Source: Phyllobacterium zundukense
GTDB lineage: Bacteria > Pseudomonadota > Alphaproteobacteria > Rhizobiales > Rhizobiaceae
Direction: 5' to 3'
Assembly: GCF_002764115.1 (NCBI RefSeq)
Contig: NZ_CP017940.1
Coordinates: 62,001-126,000, forward strand
DNA: 64,000 nt
A program made the translations under genes and the position numbers. Under the pieces are notes generated by a model. The model worked only from the letters and a program-made list of their open reading frames with translations. It ran no database searches and was not told where the DNA came from. This document shows positions 1 to 8,955 of this stretch, one piece after another (within the stretch, counting starts at the first letter, position 1; every line of letters starts with the position of its first letter).

Positions 1-161
1 GTTCACCGGGCAAGCTGGTTGATCTTGCGGACACCATCAAGGGCTTCAAGGGTCTTTGCAACGGTGACTATGATCACCTGCCGGAAGCAGCGTTCTACAT
101 GGTCGGTTCGATCGACGAAGCGATTGAAAAGGCACAGCGTCTGGCAGCAGAGGCTGCCTGA
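1..161 (+). CDS. atpD: ATP synthase F1 beta subunit, C-terminal end (partial)
   Basis: Reading frame 3 from the window edge gives 52 residues ending in a TGA at 159-161. It includes [20 protein letters not shown] and [20 protein letters not shown], the typical C-terminus of the F1-ATPase beta subunit, the catalytic nucleotide-binding subunit of the membrane ATP synthase. Only the tail is present; the catalytic P-loop lies outside the window. It is followed after about 70 bases by atpC, the usual order of the atp operon, so both are probably co-transcribed. No start can be given. Confidence 0.93.
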   Translation, partial: SPGKLVDLADTIKGFKGLCNGDYDHLPEAAFYMVGSIDEAIEKAQRLAAEAA

Positions 162-233
162 TCTTAAGACGACAAGCGGGCTACGGCCCGCCATGTCCAC
201 CTTGGTCAAGACCTTTAGGATTGAGTGAATATC

Positions 234-641
234 ATGGCAGAAGCCTTCCAGTTCGAACTCGTGTCACCAGAGCGCCTACTCCTCTCGGAACAGGTCATTG
301 AAGTCGTGGTTCCGGGTACGGAAGGTTACATGACGGTCATGGCGCACCATGCACCGCTGATGGCAACCGTGAAGCCGGGTGTTGTCACCGTGAAGACGCC
401 TGACGGCAAGCCGGACAGCTACGTCGTATTCGGTGGTTTCGTCGATGTGACGCCGGATGGCTGCACGCTCCTCGCGGAATCGGCGGTACACGTCACCGAT
501 ATAAAGGCTGATGAATTGCAGCGCCGCATACAGGACGCCAAGGAAGACTTTGAAGACGCGACAACTCGCGAAGACCGGGCCAAGGCAGAAGATCTTCTCG
601 GCCAACTGACGACACTTGAGGAAGCCATCAAGGCTGCTTGA
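234..641 (+). CDS. atpC: ATP synthase F1 epsilon subunit
   Basis: Encodes a protein of about 135 residues with the N-terminal beta-sandwich of the epsilon subunit (FELVSPERLLLSEQVIEVVV, then GYMTVMAHHAPLMATVKPGV) and a helical Ala/Lys-rich C-terminus. Epsilon is part of the central rotor stalk of F1 and damps ATP hydrolysis. The ATG at 234 gives the usual MAEAF start. An in-frame GTG at 225 lies only 4 bases after an AGGA and cannot be excluded. It follows atpD and is closed by a strong terminator, so it is the last gene of the atp operon. Confidence 0.95.
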   Translation: MAEAFQFELVSPERLLLSEQVIEVVVPGTEGYMTVMAHHAPLMATVKPGVVTVKTPDGKPDSYVVFGGFVDVTPDGCTLLAESAVHVTDIKADELQRRIQDAKEDFEDATTREDRAKAEDLLGQLTTLEEAIKAA

Positions 642-663
642 GATCAGAATCGATTTTATTATT

Positions 664-690
664 AAAGCGGGCTTTGGGCCCGCTTTTTTA
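664..690 (+). terminator. Rho-independent terminator after atpC
   Basis: A 7-bp perfect stem AGCGGGC / GCCCGCT with a 5-base loop is followed by a run of six T. It lies 22 bases after the atpC stop and ends the atp operon. The minus-strand gene rppH ends a few bases beyond it. Confidence 0.9.
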
Positions 691-699
691 TTGCCGGAT

Positions 700-1224
700 T
701 CAGCCCGATAAATGCTGGAAAGCAGCGACGACTTCTTCGTAGACCCTGCGCTTGAAGGGCACGATAAGATCAGGAAGTTGCGACATGGGCTTCCAGGCCC
801 ACCGGTCGAACTCGGCTGTATGTCCACCGGGCGGCGGGTTTATCGCGATCTCGCTTTCGTCGCCCTCGAAGCGATAGGCAAACCACTTTTGGGTTTGGCC
901 GCGATACTTACCCTTCAATGCCAAGCCGACAAGGTGGGGTGGCAGGTCGTAATTTATCCAGTTTGGCGCTTCCGCGAGAAGAGTGACGGTCTTCATACCG
1001 GTCTCCTCATAGAGTTCGCGCAGCGCTGCAGGTTCAGGATCCTCACCTTTGTCGATACCGCCTTGCGGCATCTGCCAGAGCTGCGTCGCTCCATCCATTT
1101 CGTCATTCTGAATGACGATGCGATGACCGGCCCAGACAAGACCCTCCTGGTTAAGCACCATGATGCCAACACAGGGCCGATAGGGCAGGGTTTGCGGATC
1201 GGCAGGCTTGGTGTTTTTGCTCAT
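700..1224 (-). CDS. rppH: RNA pyrophosphohydrolase (Nudix hydrolase)
   Basis: 174 residues. It carries a full Nudix box starting at G55 (G-x5-E-x7-REUxEExGU, with REL at 69-71 and EETG at 73-76), preceded by [21 protein letters not shown] and LWQMPQGG, the signature of RppH/Ap4A-type enzymes. RppH removes pyrophosphate from the 5' end of mRNAs and primes decay. The ATG at 1224 is the natural start. It is the last gene of a minus-strand run after the polysaccharide deacetylase (32-base gap) and converges on the atpC terminator. Some alphaproteobacterial homologues are described as (di)nucleoside polyphosphate hydrolases, so the substrate is inferred from the family. Confidence 0.93.
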   Translation of the reverse strand: MSKNTKPADPQTLPYRPCVGIMVLNQEGLVWAGHRIVIQNDEMDGATQLWQMPQGGIDKGEDPEPAALRELYEETGMKTVTLLAEAPNWINYDLPPHLVGLALKGKYRGQTQKWFAYRFEGDESEIAINPPPGGHTAEFDRWAWKPMSQLPDLIVPFKRRVYEEVVAAFQHLSG

Positions 1225-1256
1225 GTAGATGCTCCAAATCGCTGGCTGCGCCGGTG

Positions 1257-2402
1257 CTAACCTCTTTCGGGGTCACGTACAAGGGCGGACACGGGCACAA
1301 TCTCGATGCCTCTGGCCTTGGCTTCATTAACCCAGGAAGTGACTGCTTCCACTGTGACCTCGAAAGCGGAGCCCGTTGCTATTGCCGTACCCTTGGCGCG
1401 GGCTATGCGCTCCAGCTCGTCAAGTTTCTTCAGGATTGCGCCGCGATTCTGTGTGGAATCGATCAGCACATCGGCGGCGGCAAATGGCGTGCCCTGCTGC
1501 GCAGCAATAGCATCGGCCTGGCTGCGCGCGGAGGTACCATCGTCGAGATAAAGCAGGCCGCGTTTGGAAAGATCCTGGATAACAGGCGTCATTGCGTTGG
1601 CGTCAGCGGTAAAACGGGCTCCCATATAATTCATCACGCCGGTGTAATTCGTGATGCGACCCATGGCCCTGTGCAGATTTTCCAGCGTCGCTGCCGGCGG
1701 CGCATCGACGGTCAGCGTGTTGCGGCCTGGATTGACGCGTGGATAGTCGTACGGCTCCAGCGGAATCTGCATGAGGATTTCATGGCCGTCCTGGCGAGCC
1801 GCCTGCATCCAGCGGCCGAGGCTGTTGCCTTCCGGCGAGAAAGCCAGGGTTATCTCCGCCGGAAGCGCCCGAATTGCCTGTTGTGAGCCAGTCTGTGACA
1901 GGCCGAGTCCGCCTATGACGATGGCAACGCGGGCACCGCGTGCGCCGGACCAGGGACGGGCATAGACGTCGAGGGGGCGACGTCCGTCAGGCGCGACGAC
2001 CGGTAGCGGCCCTTGCGGGCTCTGCTCGAGCATATCCTGCTCTGGCAGATGCGCGGTGCGGGGATCCTGCGCGCGTTTCGTCGGGTCGCCGACAACGATG
2101 ATCTTGGGGCCGCCTTGGGGAGCAGCGATGTTTCCGGGCGAGCTGCTGGTATCACCTGCCGGTCCGGATGCGGCTTCGGCTTTAGGTGCCGCTGGGGGAA
2201 CGTCGGCGACCTGCGGCTTCGGCGCCTCGGGAACGGGGCGGCGAAAACCCTGGTGACTGGTGAAGGCGATAAGCGAAGCCAGACCGACAATGCCGAGAAC
2301 AGCCGCGGAAGGCAGAAGCCAGCGGATTGCCGTCTTTTTGTCAGTTTTCTTGCTGGGCCTTTGGCTGTTTTGCCCCAGCGGCCGGTTAATATCGGAATTC
2401 AC
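1257..2402 (-). CDS. Divergent polysaccharide deacetylase family protein (YibQ-like)
   Basis: 381 residues. A membrane anchor follows a short cytoplasmic lead ([20 protein letters not shown], residues about 29-48), then a Pro/Ala-rich linker, then a divergent NodB-like barrel from about residue 155 ([64 protein letters not shown]). This matches the divergent polysaccharide deacetylase family often found next to ctpA and envC in Proteobacteria, which act in the cell envelope. Enzymatic activity is not established for most members. The context (EnvC-like factor, CtpA protease) suggests a role in peptidoglycan remodelling at division. Confidence 0.88.
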   Translation of the reverse strand: MNSDINRPLGQNSQRPSKKTDKKTAIRWLLPSAAVLGIVGLASLIAFTSHQGFRRPVPEAPKPQVADVPPAAPKAEAASGPAGDTSSSPGNIAAPQGGPKIIVVGDPTKRAQDPRTAHLPEQDMLEQSPQGPLPVVAPDGRRPLDVYARPWSGARGARVAIVIGGLGLSQTGSQQAIRALPAEITLAFSPEGNSLGRWMQAARQDGHEILMQIPLEPYDYPRVNPGRNTLTVDAPPAATLENLHRAMGRITNYTGVMNYMGARFTADANAMTPVIQDLSKRGLLYLDDGTSARSQADAIAAQQGTPFAAADVLIDSTQNRGAILKKLDELERIARAKGTAIATGSAFEVTVEAVTSWVNEAKARGIEIVPVSALVRDPERG

Positions 2403-2459
2403 GCGTTCTGGCCGATGCGGGGAGAGATGAAGGATGGGTATTCAAAAGGCCGATAAGCC

Positions 2460-2497
2460 AAGGGGACCAGACTAAAATGTGAAAGTCTGATCCCCTT
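2460..2497 (-). repeat. Intercistronic hairpin between ctpA and the deacetylase gene
   Basis: Two 14-base arms (2460-2473 and 2484-2497) pair with one mismatch around a 10-base loop. It starts 7 bases after the ctpA stop on the minus strand and has no T-run on its 3' side, so it may be a weak terminator or a 3'-end stabiliser rather than a strong stop. Confidence 0.6.
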
Positions 2498-2504
2498 GTG
2501 CATG

Positions 2505-3830
2505 TCAGTTAGGTACACCCTTTTTGGGGTCCGGCGGAAAGGCTGCATTCGCCTGCTCGCCGCGCAGAAGCTTCAAAGCCTGAATGAGCTGAAGATCATC
2601 CTTCAGATCCGGTGGCACGTAAGCGATGGAGCCAGAACCTTCCGCATCTTCCTGAGCGCCCTTGATATGGCCCTTCAGATCCGATTCACCGCGGGTAATA
2701 TCCTGTCCCTTGAGCTCATCTGGCAATGGTTGCTCGACTGCGATATCCGGTACGATGCCCTTGCCCTGGATGGACTTGCCGGCAGGCGTGTAATACAGCG
2801 CTGTCGTCAGACGCAGCGCGCCGTTTTCACCCAGCGGAATGATCGTCTGCACCGAACCCTTGCCGAATGAGCGGGTACCAAGGACTGTGCCACGGCGATG
2901 ATCCTGCAGCGCACCTGCCACGATTTCCGAAGCACTCGCCGAGCCGCCATTGATCAGAACGATCAATGGCTTGCCATTGGTCAGATCTCCTGCGCGAGCA
3001 TCGAAGCGGGTAATGTCCTGCGGATCGCGACCGCGCGTCGACACAACCTCGCCCTTGTCGAGGAAAGCATCGGAAACGGCAACTGCCTGATCGAGCAGAC
3101 CACCCGGATTGAGGCGCAGGTCGAGGACGAAGCCCTTCAGCTTGTCATCGGGGATCTTGCTCTCAATATCCTTGATTGCCTTCTGCAGGTCGTCGAATGT
3201 CTGTTCGGTGAACGAAATAACGCGGACATAGCCGACGTCATTTTCAACCCGGTACTTGACGGCTTTGACCTTGACCACATCACGGACGATGGTCAGCTTG
3301 ATTGGCTTGTCGGCACCCTGACGAATGAGCGTCAGTTCGATCGGCGTGTTGACCTCACCGCGCATCTTGTCGACGGCGTCTGTCAGGGTCAGGCCGCGCA
3401 CTTCGGTGCCGTCGATCTGTGAAATGTAGTCGCCGGCGAGTACACCGGCCTTGGATGCGGGAGTATCTTCGATTGGAGCGATGACTTTCACCAGCTCGTT
3501 TTCCATGGTGACTTCGATGCCGAGGCCACCAAACTCGCCCTTGGTCTGGACGCGCATGTCCTGAGCCTGTTCGGCGTTCATGTACGACGAATGGGGATCA
3601 AGCGAGGTCAGCATGCCGTTGATGGCGCTTTCGACCAGCTTCTTGTCATCCGGCGGCGTGACATACTGGGCGCGAACGCGCTCGAAAATATCACCAAAAA
3701 TTGATAGCTGTTTATAGGTGTCGGTGCCCGCAGCTTCTGCAGCGGTTGTGGGCAGAGCACCCTGCACAACGACCATTGCCGTCGCACCCAGCAGTGCTCC
3801 AGCCATAAGAAGCGATAACCTACGTATCAT
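2505..3830 (-). CDS. ctpA: C-terminal processing protease, S41 family
   Basis: 441 residues from the ATG at 3830, which has a GAAGG about 9 bases upstream; a longer frame to 3956 overlaps the EnvC-like gene and lacks a good start. Order: signal or anchor segment (residues 5-25), a PDZ domain around 95-185 (GEFGGLGIEVTMENELVKV, PASKAGVLAGDYISQIDG), then the S41 core with GFVLDLRLNPGG (233-244), NGGSASASEIVAGALQD (Ser of the Ser/Lys dyad near 299-301) and SFGKGSVQ (Lys324). Periplasmic CtpA trims proteins such as murein hydrolases and their regulators. Its start overlaps the stop of the EnvC-like gene by 11 bases, so the two are translationally coupled. Confidence 0.94.
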   Translation of the reverse strand: MIRRLSLLMAGALLGATAMVVVQGALPTTAAEAAGTDTYKQLSIFGDIFERVRAQYVTPPDDKKLVESAINGMLTSLDPHSSYMNAEQAQDMRVQTKGEFGGLGIEVTMENELVKVIAPIEDTPASKAGVLAGDYISQIDGTEVRGLTLTDAVDKMRGEVNTPIELTLIRQGADKPIKLTIVRDVVKVKAVKYRVENDVGYVRVISFTEQTFDDLQKAIKDIESKIPDDKLKGFVLDLRLNPGGLLDQAVAVSDAFLDKGEVVSTRGRDPQDITRFDARAGDLTNGKPLIVLINGGSASASEIVAGALQDHRRGTVLGTRSFGKGSVQTIIPLGENGALRLTTALYYTPAGKSIQGKGIVPDIAVEQPLPDELKGQDITRGESDLKGHIKGAQEDAEGSGSIAYVPPDLKDDLQLIQALKLLRGEQANAAFPPDPKKGVPN

Positions 3831-5193
3831 TTGCGGTCCTTCCAGCAAGCCGTGCCGCCCACCAGGGAGCGGGATTAACAGGTTTTGTATCCTTTCGGAA
3901 CTCAATGTAAAGCATTGGAGCTCCATTTCCCATCGGAACAGGTGCGGTACTGGCAATAAGTTGCTCGTTCATCACACCGACCGGCTCTCCCGCCAATACA
4001 AACTGATTCTGGGAGACATTGATCTTTTTCATCCCTGCCAAAACAACATGATATCCGTTCCCGGCATCAAGGATCAAGAGCTGTCCATAGGACCGGAATG
4101 CGCCAGCATAAAGGACAACTGCATCTGTCGGTGACGTAATTGTCGCACCGGCAGGCGTTTCCAGTGTATCACCCTGCACGGCGCCGCCCAATCCGTCGTC
4201 ATCGCCGAAATGCTTCACCAGTTTGCCCACAGCTGGCATGGAAAGATGGCCCTTCAGCGACGCGAAATTAACCTGCGCCGAAAGCCGGTCCTGGTTGGAG
4301 GCAAAATCGTCAGCACGTTGCTGACTCGCTGCCAGTTTCTGCTGTTCCTGGGCACTGGCGGCATCGGCGGCTCGTTTGACTTCCTGCATGTCCTGTTCCA
4401 TGGACGCAATGAGATCGCGGAGCGAAGTGGCTCGTTTGGCCAGATCTTCGGCGCGTTGCTGTTCTGCCTGCCGCGTTCCTTCCGATGTTGTCTGCAGTTT
4501 CTGTTTTTCGGTCAGGAGAAGATCAAGGCGTTTCTTCTCCTCTGCCTGGCTCGACAGTGCTGCAGTCAGGCGGCCCCGTTCTTCGGAGATCGAGGTTCTA
4601 ATCCGGGTCAATTCCTCAAGGTCGGCTATCAGGACCTCCGTCTGCTGGCGCATTTCAGGGACCACGGCGCCGAGCAGAACCGCGCTTCTGACCGAGGCGA
4701 GGGCGTCATCAGGACGAACGAGAAGAGCAGGCGGCGGGTTCAAGCCCATGCGCTGCAACGCAGCCAGCACCTCGGCGAGTGCGCCCCGCCGCTCTTTCAG
4801 CGAATTCTTGATCCCGTCTTCCTGCTCGCGGAGGCCAGTCAGTTTTTCACTGAAGCTGGCAATGTCCTCGCTCAGCTTCTTCTCCGTCTTGGCAGACTGG
4901 ATGAGCGCTGCAGTAATTGACGTTTGATCCTTTTTCAGGGCGGCAATTTCGTTGTCGAGCGTGGCTACACGTTCTGACGACAGGGATATCTGGCCCGTTA
5001 GATCTTCAAGCTCCTTGAGCGTTTGCGCCCGCTTCGCGTCCAGGGATTCCGGGGCAAGTTGCTGGTTCGGCGGCTGCACCATTTCTTGTGCCCGGGCCGG
5101 GGATGCACAGACAAGGGCAAGCGTCAGGACAACGACACATGAGAGGGCGTGTTTACCTGAATCCAAAATTGCCTTGTGTGCCTCAAATTTCAT
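3820..5193 (-). CDS. EnvC-like murein hydrolase activator (coiled coil + degenerate LytM/M23 domain)
   Basis: 457 residues: signal peptide (hydrophobic 17-33, cleavage near ARAQ-E), long coiled coil about 50-300, and a C-terminal M23/LytM-like domain (SMPAVGKLVKHFGDDDGLGG, ITSPTDAVVLYAGAFRSYGQ, LILDAGNGYHVVLAG). The HxH zinc motif reads YHVVLAG and the distal metal ligand is not evident, so the domain is probably non-catalytic, as in EnvC/NlpD, which activate amidases at the septum. It is first in the run with ctpA, the deacetylase and rppH. Confidence 0.9.
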   Translation of the reverse strand: MKFEAHKAILDSGKHALSCVVVLTLALVCASPARAQEMVQPPNQQLAPESLDAKRAQTLKELEDLTGQISLSSERVATLDNEIAALKKDQTSITAALIQSAKTEKKLSEDIASFSEKLTGLREQEDGIKNSLKERRGALAEVLAALQRMGLNPPPALLVRPDDALASVRSAVLLGAVVPEMRQQTEVLIADLEELTRIRTSISEERGRLTAALSSQAEEKKRLDLLLTEKQKLQTTSEGTRQAEQQRAEDLAKRATSLRDLIASMEQDMQEVKRAADAASAQEQQKLAASQQRADDFASNQDRLSAQVNFASLKGHLSMPAVGKLVKHFGDDDGLGGAVQGDTLETPAGATITSPTDAVVLYAGAFRSYGQLLILDAGNGYHVVLAGMKKINVSQNQFVLAGEPVGVMNEQLIASTAPVPMGNGAPMLYIEFRKDTKPVNPAPWWAARLAGRTANDT

Positions 5194-5424
5194 TGCCGGA
5201 CCGGAGCATAGGAATGGTTTGATCCCGACTTTAAGAAAAGTTCGATTAATGAAGCATTAACCATAAACCAGCCGGGTCGAAAGCCATTCATTTTTGTATC
5301 GATCGGCATGGCGGAATTGCGGCGCGACCGTACTCTTGCGTAAAATTGCTGTCCACCTATCTTCTTGCACTATAGTGAATACAGACCGGCCAAGCGCAAT
5401 TCGCAAGTGATTCACCGGCTCACA

Positions 5425-6156
5425 ATGGTTCTGAATATGCCCGATCTGACAATCGTAATTCCTGTCCACAACGAATCTGGAAATATCGGCTCCCTCGTCA
5501 AGGAAATCAATTCAGCCCTGGTTTCCGGGCCGACCTATGAAATCATTGTCGTCGACGATGGTTCCACAGATGAATCTGCCGAGGAGGCGATGAATGGCGG
5601 CAACCATGTTCGCGTGCTCCGCCATGAAAAACGTACCGGCAAGTCGCGGGCGCTTGTCAGCGGCTTTCAAGCGGCAAACGGGCAGTGGATCGCAACGCTG
5701 GACGGTGACGGGCAGAACGACCCGGTGGATATTGTTCGTTTGTGGCCACGGGTCCAGAGCTCAAAGCCGGCGCTTTTCGCGGGTATAAGAAAGCGACGCA
5801 ATGATGGTGCAGTGAAATTGCTGACATCGAAATTTGCCAATTTCGTCCGCAGGCGATTGCTGAAAGATGATTGCAGGGATGCCGGGTGTGGTTTCAAAAT
5901 ACTGCCTGCCAGTGTAGCGCAGAGCCTCCCCTATTTTGACAATATGCACCGCTTTCTTCCGGCCTTGTCGCGCCGGGCCGGTCTTCCGGTGATCGAAGTC
6001 GATGTAGAAGATCGACCGCGCCTTGCAGGTGTGTCGAAGTACGGTTTCTTTGATCGTGCTGTCGTCGCATTCCTGGATACGGTTGGCGTGTTCTGGCTTA
6101 TCCGCCGCTACTCTGATCCGGTAAGGGTAGTTGAGATGAATAACGCTGGAAGCTGA
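5425..6156 (+). CDS. Family 2 glycosyltransferase (dolichol-phosphate-mannose synthase-like)
   Basis: About 243 residues of GT-A fold: MPDLTIVIPVHNESGNIGSL, then the nucleotide-binding VVDDGSTDES and the metal-binding LDGDGQNDP. It resembles polyprenyl-phosphate sugar synthases (DPM1/ArnC-like) that load a sugar on undecaprenyl phosphate at the inner membrane. Start is uncertain: the frame opens with a TTG at 5365, but a -10-like TATAGT at 5371-5376 suggests transcription begins later, favouring ATG 5425 or 5437. It converges with, and overlaps by 59 bases, a GT39-type membrane transferase that could use its product; that pairing is inferred. Confidence 0.88.
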   Translation: MVLNMPDLTIVIPVHNESGNIGSLVKEINSALVSGPTYEIIVVDDGSTDESAEEAMNGGNHVRVLRHEKRTGKSRALVSGFQAANGQWIATLDGDGQNDPVDIVRLWPRVQSSKPALFAGIRKRRNDGAVKLLTSKFANFVRRRLLKDDCRDAGCGFKILPASVAQSLPYFDNMHRFLPALSRRAGLPVIEVDVEDRPRLAGVSKYGFFDRAVVAFLDTVGVFWLIRRYSDPVRVVEMNNAGS

Positions 6157-7615
6157 AGGTTCTGAGCTTGCCGCTTTGGTTTCTTGTTGGCGCGGTAACC
6201 CGCGTCACCGGTCCGATCGGCTCTGCATCCTCGGGCAGGTGCGACAGGGCATTGTCGCCAGGTGCATCGCCTCCCTGCCAGACGAGAACAATATCCTGTG
6301 CGCCGCCCCGCTCAGGCGGCCAATGGAGCAGGGCAGCTACATTCGCTGCATCGTCCTGGCGATTGGAGACAATCCTTGCGGGAGAGGGGTTCTGGGCGCG
6401 AATGGCCAAGCTGACCGCATCAAACGGAAAATTGAACCGTTCAGTGCCAAAGAGCGCAATGCCTGCTACGGCAACCGGAGCAACCAGATAGAGCGCGCCA
6501 GATATAGCCAACAGGTTTCGTGCGCCGAGAATCTGCGGCAGGTACAGTGCAATCAGGATAGCTGTGGGTGCGAGGATCGGCGCCATGTAGCGCTCGGCGA
6601 CGGAATGGTAGTCGGCCGCAAAAACAAGCACGGCGAAGGCGGCGAGACCTATGAGTACCGTGCGCAAAAGAACCTTGCGAACATCGGCGTCGCCATCTGG
6701 TGCAGGACGCGGATGGTCTCTTACCTGGCCAATAAGAAAGACGATGACTGCCGGTCCCGACCAGAGGAAAGTCGAAATCAGAAGACTGAGAAGCCCGTCA
6801 ATTCCGAGGTGCGGCAGATCAAGGGATTCGAGGTAACCAATTGCGTTGCTGAGCTTGGCCATCCTGCCGGCCGTAGCTGCCAATGGAGCGTTAAGGGACG
6901 CAATGACCACGGGGGTGAAGGCGGCCACAAAGATCGCGATCGAAATCCAGATGGGCCGGCGAAACAGCTGCCGGCGGATGCTTTTTGTCATCCACGCCGC
7001 AATCAAAAAACTGGTCAGGAAAATGAAAAAATTATACTTGGCCAAAGCGCCAACAGCAGTCCAGATACCGAACCAGACATAGGCACCAATGCCCTTGCCG
7101 GACCGCATCAAGGCAAGGGAATGGATGATACCAACCGATGCGACAATAACCAGAATCGTATGGGCCGTGGTTTGGATCGACATCCAGACAATTTGAGGCA
7201 GAAGCGCCGAAGCAGCCAACGCCAGAATGCCGGCGCGGCCACCTCCAAGTCGGCGTGCCGAGTCGAAACAAAGCCAATGATAAAGTCCAAGTAAGGAAAG
7301 CCTTACCAAAGCTACAGCGAGAACCCAGTTCCATCCGGTAAGTTCCAGCGCCAGACGGACCAGCCAGTTGTAGAGGGGCGGATGGGAGTTGCCATAATTC
7401 CAGGCAAATCCCACTTCGCCGACAAATTGCGCTTCGTCAATTTCCATAAAGGGTGAAAGGCTAAGACGCAGGGCGATGAGGATTGCGACATAGGCAATGA
7501 TGGCCCGAGGTGCCCGCCGGGCGAGGGAGGTCCAATTGATCGCTGGGCCGTCGAGCAAGGCACTGCTGAAATTTCGCCAGAACACTTTGGGCCTCGCGCT
7601 TCGTGTCATGGTCAC
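6098..7615 (-). CDS. GT39/ArnT-like membrane glycosyltransferase
   Basis: 505 residues with about ten hydrophobic segments and the early periplasmic acidic loop typical of GT-C enzymes (SPFMEIDEAQFVGEVGFAWN around 53-72, followed by SHPPLYNWLVRLAL). Such proteins (PMT_2/GT39 family) take a sugar from a polyprenyl-phosphate donor on the outer face of the inner membrane and put it on lipid A, glycans or proteins. The 3' end overlaps the family 2 transferase by 59 bases on the opposite strand. The acceptor cannot be read from sequence. Confidence 0.85.
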   Translation of the reverse strand: MTMTRSARPKVFWRNFSSALLDGPAINWTSLARRAPRAIIAYVAILIALRLSLSPFMEIDEAQFVGEVGFAWNYGNSHPPLYNWLVRLALELTGWNWVLAVALVRLSLLGLYHWLCFDSARRLGGGRAGILALAASALLPQIVWMSIQTTAHTILVIVASVGIIHSLALMRSGKGIGAYVWFGIWTAVGALAKYNFFIFLTSFLIAAWMTKSIRRQLFRRPIWISIAIFVAAFTPVVIASLNAPLAATAGRMAKLSNAIGYLESLDLPHLGIDGLLSLLISTFLWSGPAVIVFLIGQVRDHPRPAPDGDADVRKVLLRTVLIGLAAFAVLVFAADYHSVAERYMAPILAPTAILIALYLPQILGARNLLAISGALYLVAPVAVAGIALFGTERFNFPFDAVSLAIRAQNPSPARIVSNRQDDAANVAALLHWPPERGGAQDIVLVWQGGDAPGDNALSHLPEDAEPIGPVTRVTAPTRNQSGKLRTFSFQRYSSQLPLPDQSSGG

Positions 7616-7684
7616 CTACTACGAAAATATAATTTGCCGCAATCCCAAGTTCGGTTTCTCCGAGCTTGAAGTGCAGGAAACAAA

Positions 7685-7713
7685 AACCGCCAGCGCAGGG
7701 CTGGCGGTTTTTA
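7685..7713 (-). terminator. Terminator after the DUF1328 gene
   Basis: AACCGCCAGC pairs with GCTGGCGGTT around a 4-5 base loop, with A/T runs on both sides, so it can work in either direction. It starts 17 bases after the stop of the minus-strand DUF1328 gene, which it most likely ends. Confidence 0.85.
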
Positions 7714-7729
7714 TTCCGATAGCAGGCAT

Positions 7730-7894
7730 TTATGCCCGGCGAATGATGCTAGCGATAAGCGAGATCAGCAACAGTGCCAGGAACACATAGAATATAATTT
7801 GCGCGATACCTGCCGACGCACCGGCGATACCACCAAATCCCAAAGCGCCTGCAACAAGTGCTATGATCAGAAAAATTACAGCGTAGTAAAGCAT
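7730..7894 (-). CDS. Small DUF1328 (YtjA-like) membrane protein
   Basis: 54 residues beginning [20 protein letters not shown] and ending [10 protein letters not shown]: two hydrophobic helices separated by a glycine-rich turn ([11 protein letters not shown]), the classic DUF1328 pattern. The ATG at 7894 has GGGAG about 8 bases upstream. A perfect EcfG-type promoter lies 30-54 bases upstream, so it should be induced in the general stress response, as many small DUF1328 proteins are thought to be. It sits downstream of phyR on the same strand and has its own terminator. Molecular function is unknown. Confidence 0.9.
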   Translation of the reverse strand: MLYYAVIFLIIALVAGALGFGGIAGASAGIAQIIFYVFLALLLISLIASIIRRA

Positions 7895-7923
7895 TTATCA
7901 TCTCCCTGTTCTGTCAGATTCGA

Positions 7924-7948
7924 AACGGATGGAGCGCCGTTTTGTTCC
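7924..7948 (-). promoter_or_regulatory. EcfG-type stress promoter for the DUF1328 gene
   Basis: On the minus strand: GGAAC (7948-7944), spacer of exactly 16, CGTT (7927-7924). This matches the GGAAC-N16/17-CGTT consensus of alphaproteobacterial general stress sigma factors at all nine positions. The expected start of transcription is about 25 bases before the ATG. Confidence 0.85.
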
Positions 7949-7976
7949 CTCACCCGACGGAAGTGATGCTTGTTGC

Positions 7977-8771
7977 TTACACCTTTGCCTTGCTGTTTTC
8001 CTTGAAGAACAAGGCCTGTGTGATCAAAGCCTTGACCATATCCGGATTGAAGGGTTTCGTGACGAGGAATGTGGGTTCTGGTCTTTCGCCTGTCAGCAAG
8101 CGTTCGGGAAAGGCTGTGATGAAGATGACAGGTATTGAGTCCTGGCTAAGTATGTTGTTCACCGCATCGATGCCGGAACTTCCATCTGCCAATTGGATAT
8201 CGGCAAGGATCATGCTTGGGCGGGTGGCGGAATAGATTTTCAACGCTTCGTTGCGGGTTCGGGCAATGCCGACCACGCGGTGCCCGAGACTTTCGACCAT
8301 GTGCTCGATATCCATGGCGATCAGTGGTTCGTCTTCGATGATCAGAATATCGGTGGCAATCTGCTTCGAAATGCCGACGGATGCCTCGTCGAGAAGTTCA
8401 TAAAGTTCGCTCTCCGTGACATCGAGGATTTCCATCGTCTCTGCCTGGCTGAAGCCTTCGAGGCTGATCAGCAAAAAGGCCTGACGGGCCTTGGGCGCGA
8501 TGGCCGTCAGGTTGGCAGCTGCGTGTTTTTCCCAGCCGAACTCCGATTTTAGTTCGAGGGGGCGAACATTGACGGAGTTGAAGTGCTGAATCAGCAATCT
8601 ATAAATGCTCACCCTATCCGATGCTGTCTTGGGGAAGAGGGAAACATCCGTAATAAGGATTTCCAGTGTTGCCGCTACATAGGCATCGCCCGAAGACTGG
8701 GAGCCAGTGATGGCGCGGGCGAAACGGCGAAGATAGGGCAGATGTGGGGCTATCCTGGTGGACAATGACAT
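7977..8771 (-). CDS. phyR: General stress response anti-anti-sigma response regulator PhyR
   Basis: 264 residues from ATG 8771. Residues 1-135 form a sigma-factor-like domain (HLPYLRRFARAITGSQSSGD, ARQAFLLISLEGFSQAETME); residues 140-264 form a receiver (DILIIEDEPL, phospho-acceptor D191 in LADIQL, FITAF, TKPF). When phosphorylated, PhyR binds NepR and frees the EcfG sigma factor. It faces nepR-ecfG across a 184-base gap that holds an EcfG-type promoter reading into phyR, giving positive feedback. The longer frame up to 8843 would start within that control region, so the shorter start is preferred. Confidence 0.96.
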   Translation of the reverse strand: MSLSTRIAPHLPYLRRFARAITGSQSSGDAYVAATLEILITDVSLFPKTASDRVSIYRLLIQHFNSVNVRPLELKSEFGWEKHAAANLTAIAPKARQAFLLISLEGFSQAETMEILDVTESELYELLDEASVGISKQIATDILIIEDEPLIAMDIEHMVESLGHRVVGIARTRNEALKIYSATRPSMILADIQLADGSSGIDAVNNILSQDSIPVIFITAFPERLLTGERPEPTFLVTKPFNPDMVKALITQALFFKENSKAKV

Positions 8772-8830
8772 TATGGCGAGTTCCCTGTTATCGATGGGGG
8801 TATCAAGATGACGAAAGAGTTCACAACCAG

Positions 8831-8855
8831 AACACATTCGCAAAAAAAAAGTTCC
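8831..8855 (-). promoter_or_regulatory. EcfG-type promoter for phyR
   Basis: Minus strand GGAAC (8855-8851), 16-base spacer, TGTT (8834-8831): eight of nine consensus positions. A second GGAAC on the plus strand (8863-8867) sits 7 bases away back to back, pointing to nepR, but no good -10 follows it at the right distance (TATT after 16). Confidence 0.75.
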
Positions 8856-8955
8856 CCGTAACGGAACTTTTCCTTTGGTCAGGTATTGTCGTCATTAATG
8901 TGCCCCGGCCGTAAATTCATGAACAACGCAGCGACGAACCACCAGCAAAGATTAG

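Noticed and set aside
276..827. Long open frames opposite atpC, and many others opposite or inside recognised genes
   Set aside because: They are shadows in GC-rich coding sequence, without ribosome sites or recognisable domains.
8863..8887. A second EcfG promoter reading into nepR-ecfG
   Set aside because: GGAAC is present at 8863, but the base run at the proper distance is TATT, and no CGTT or TGTT is found within 15-18 bases.
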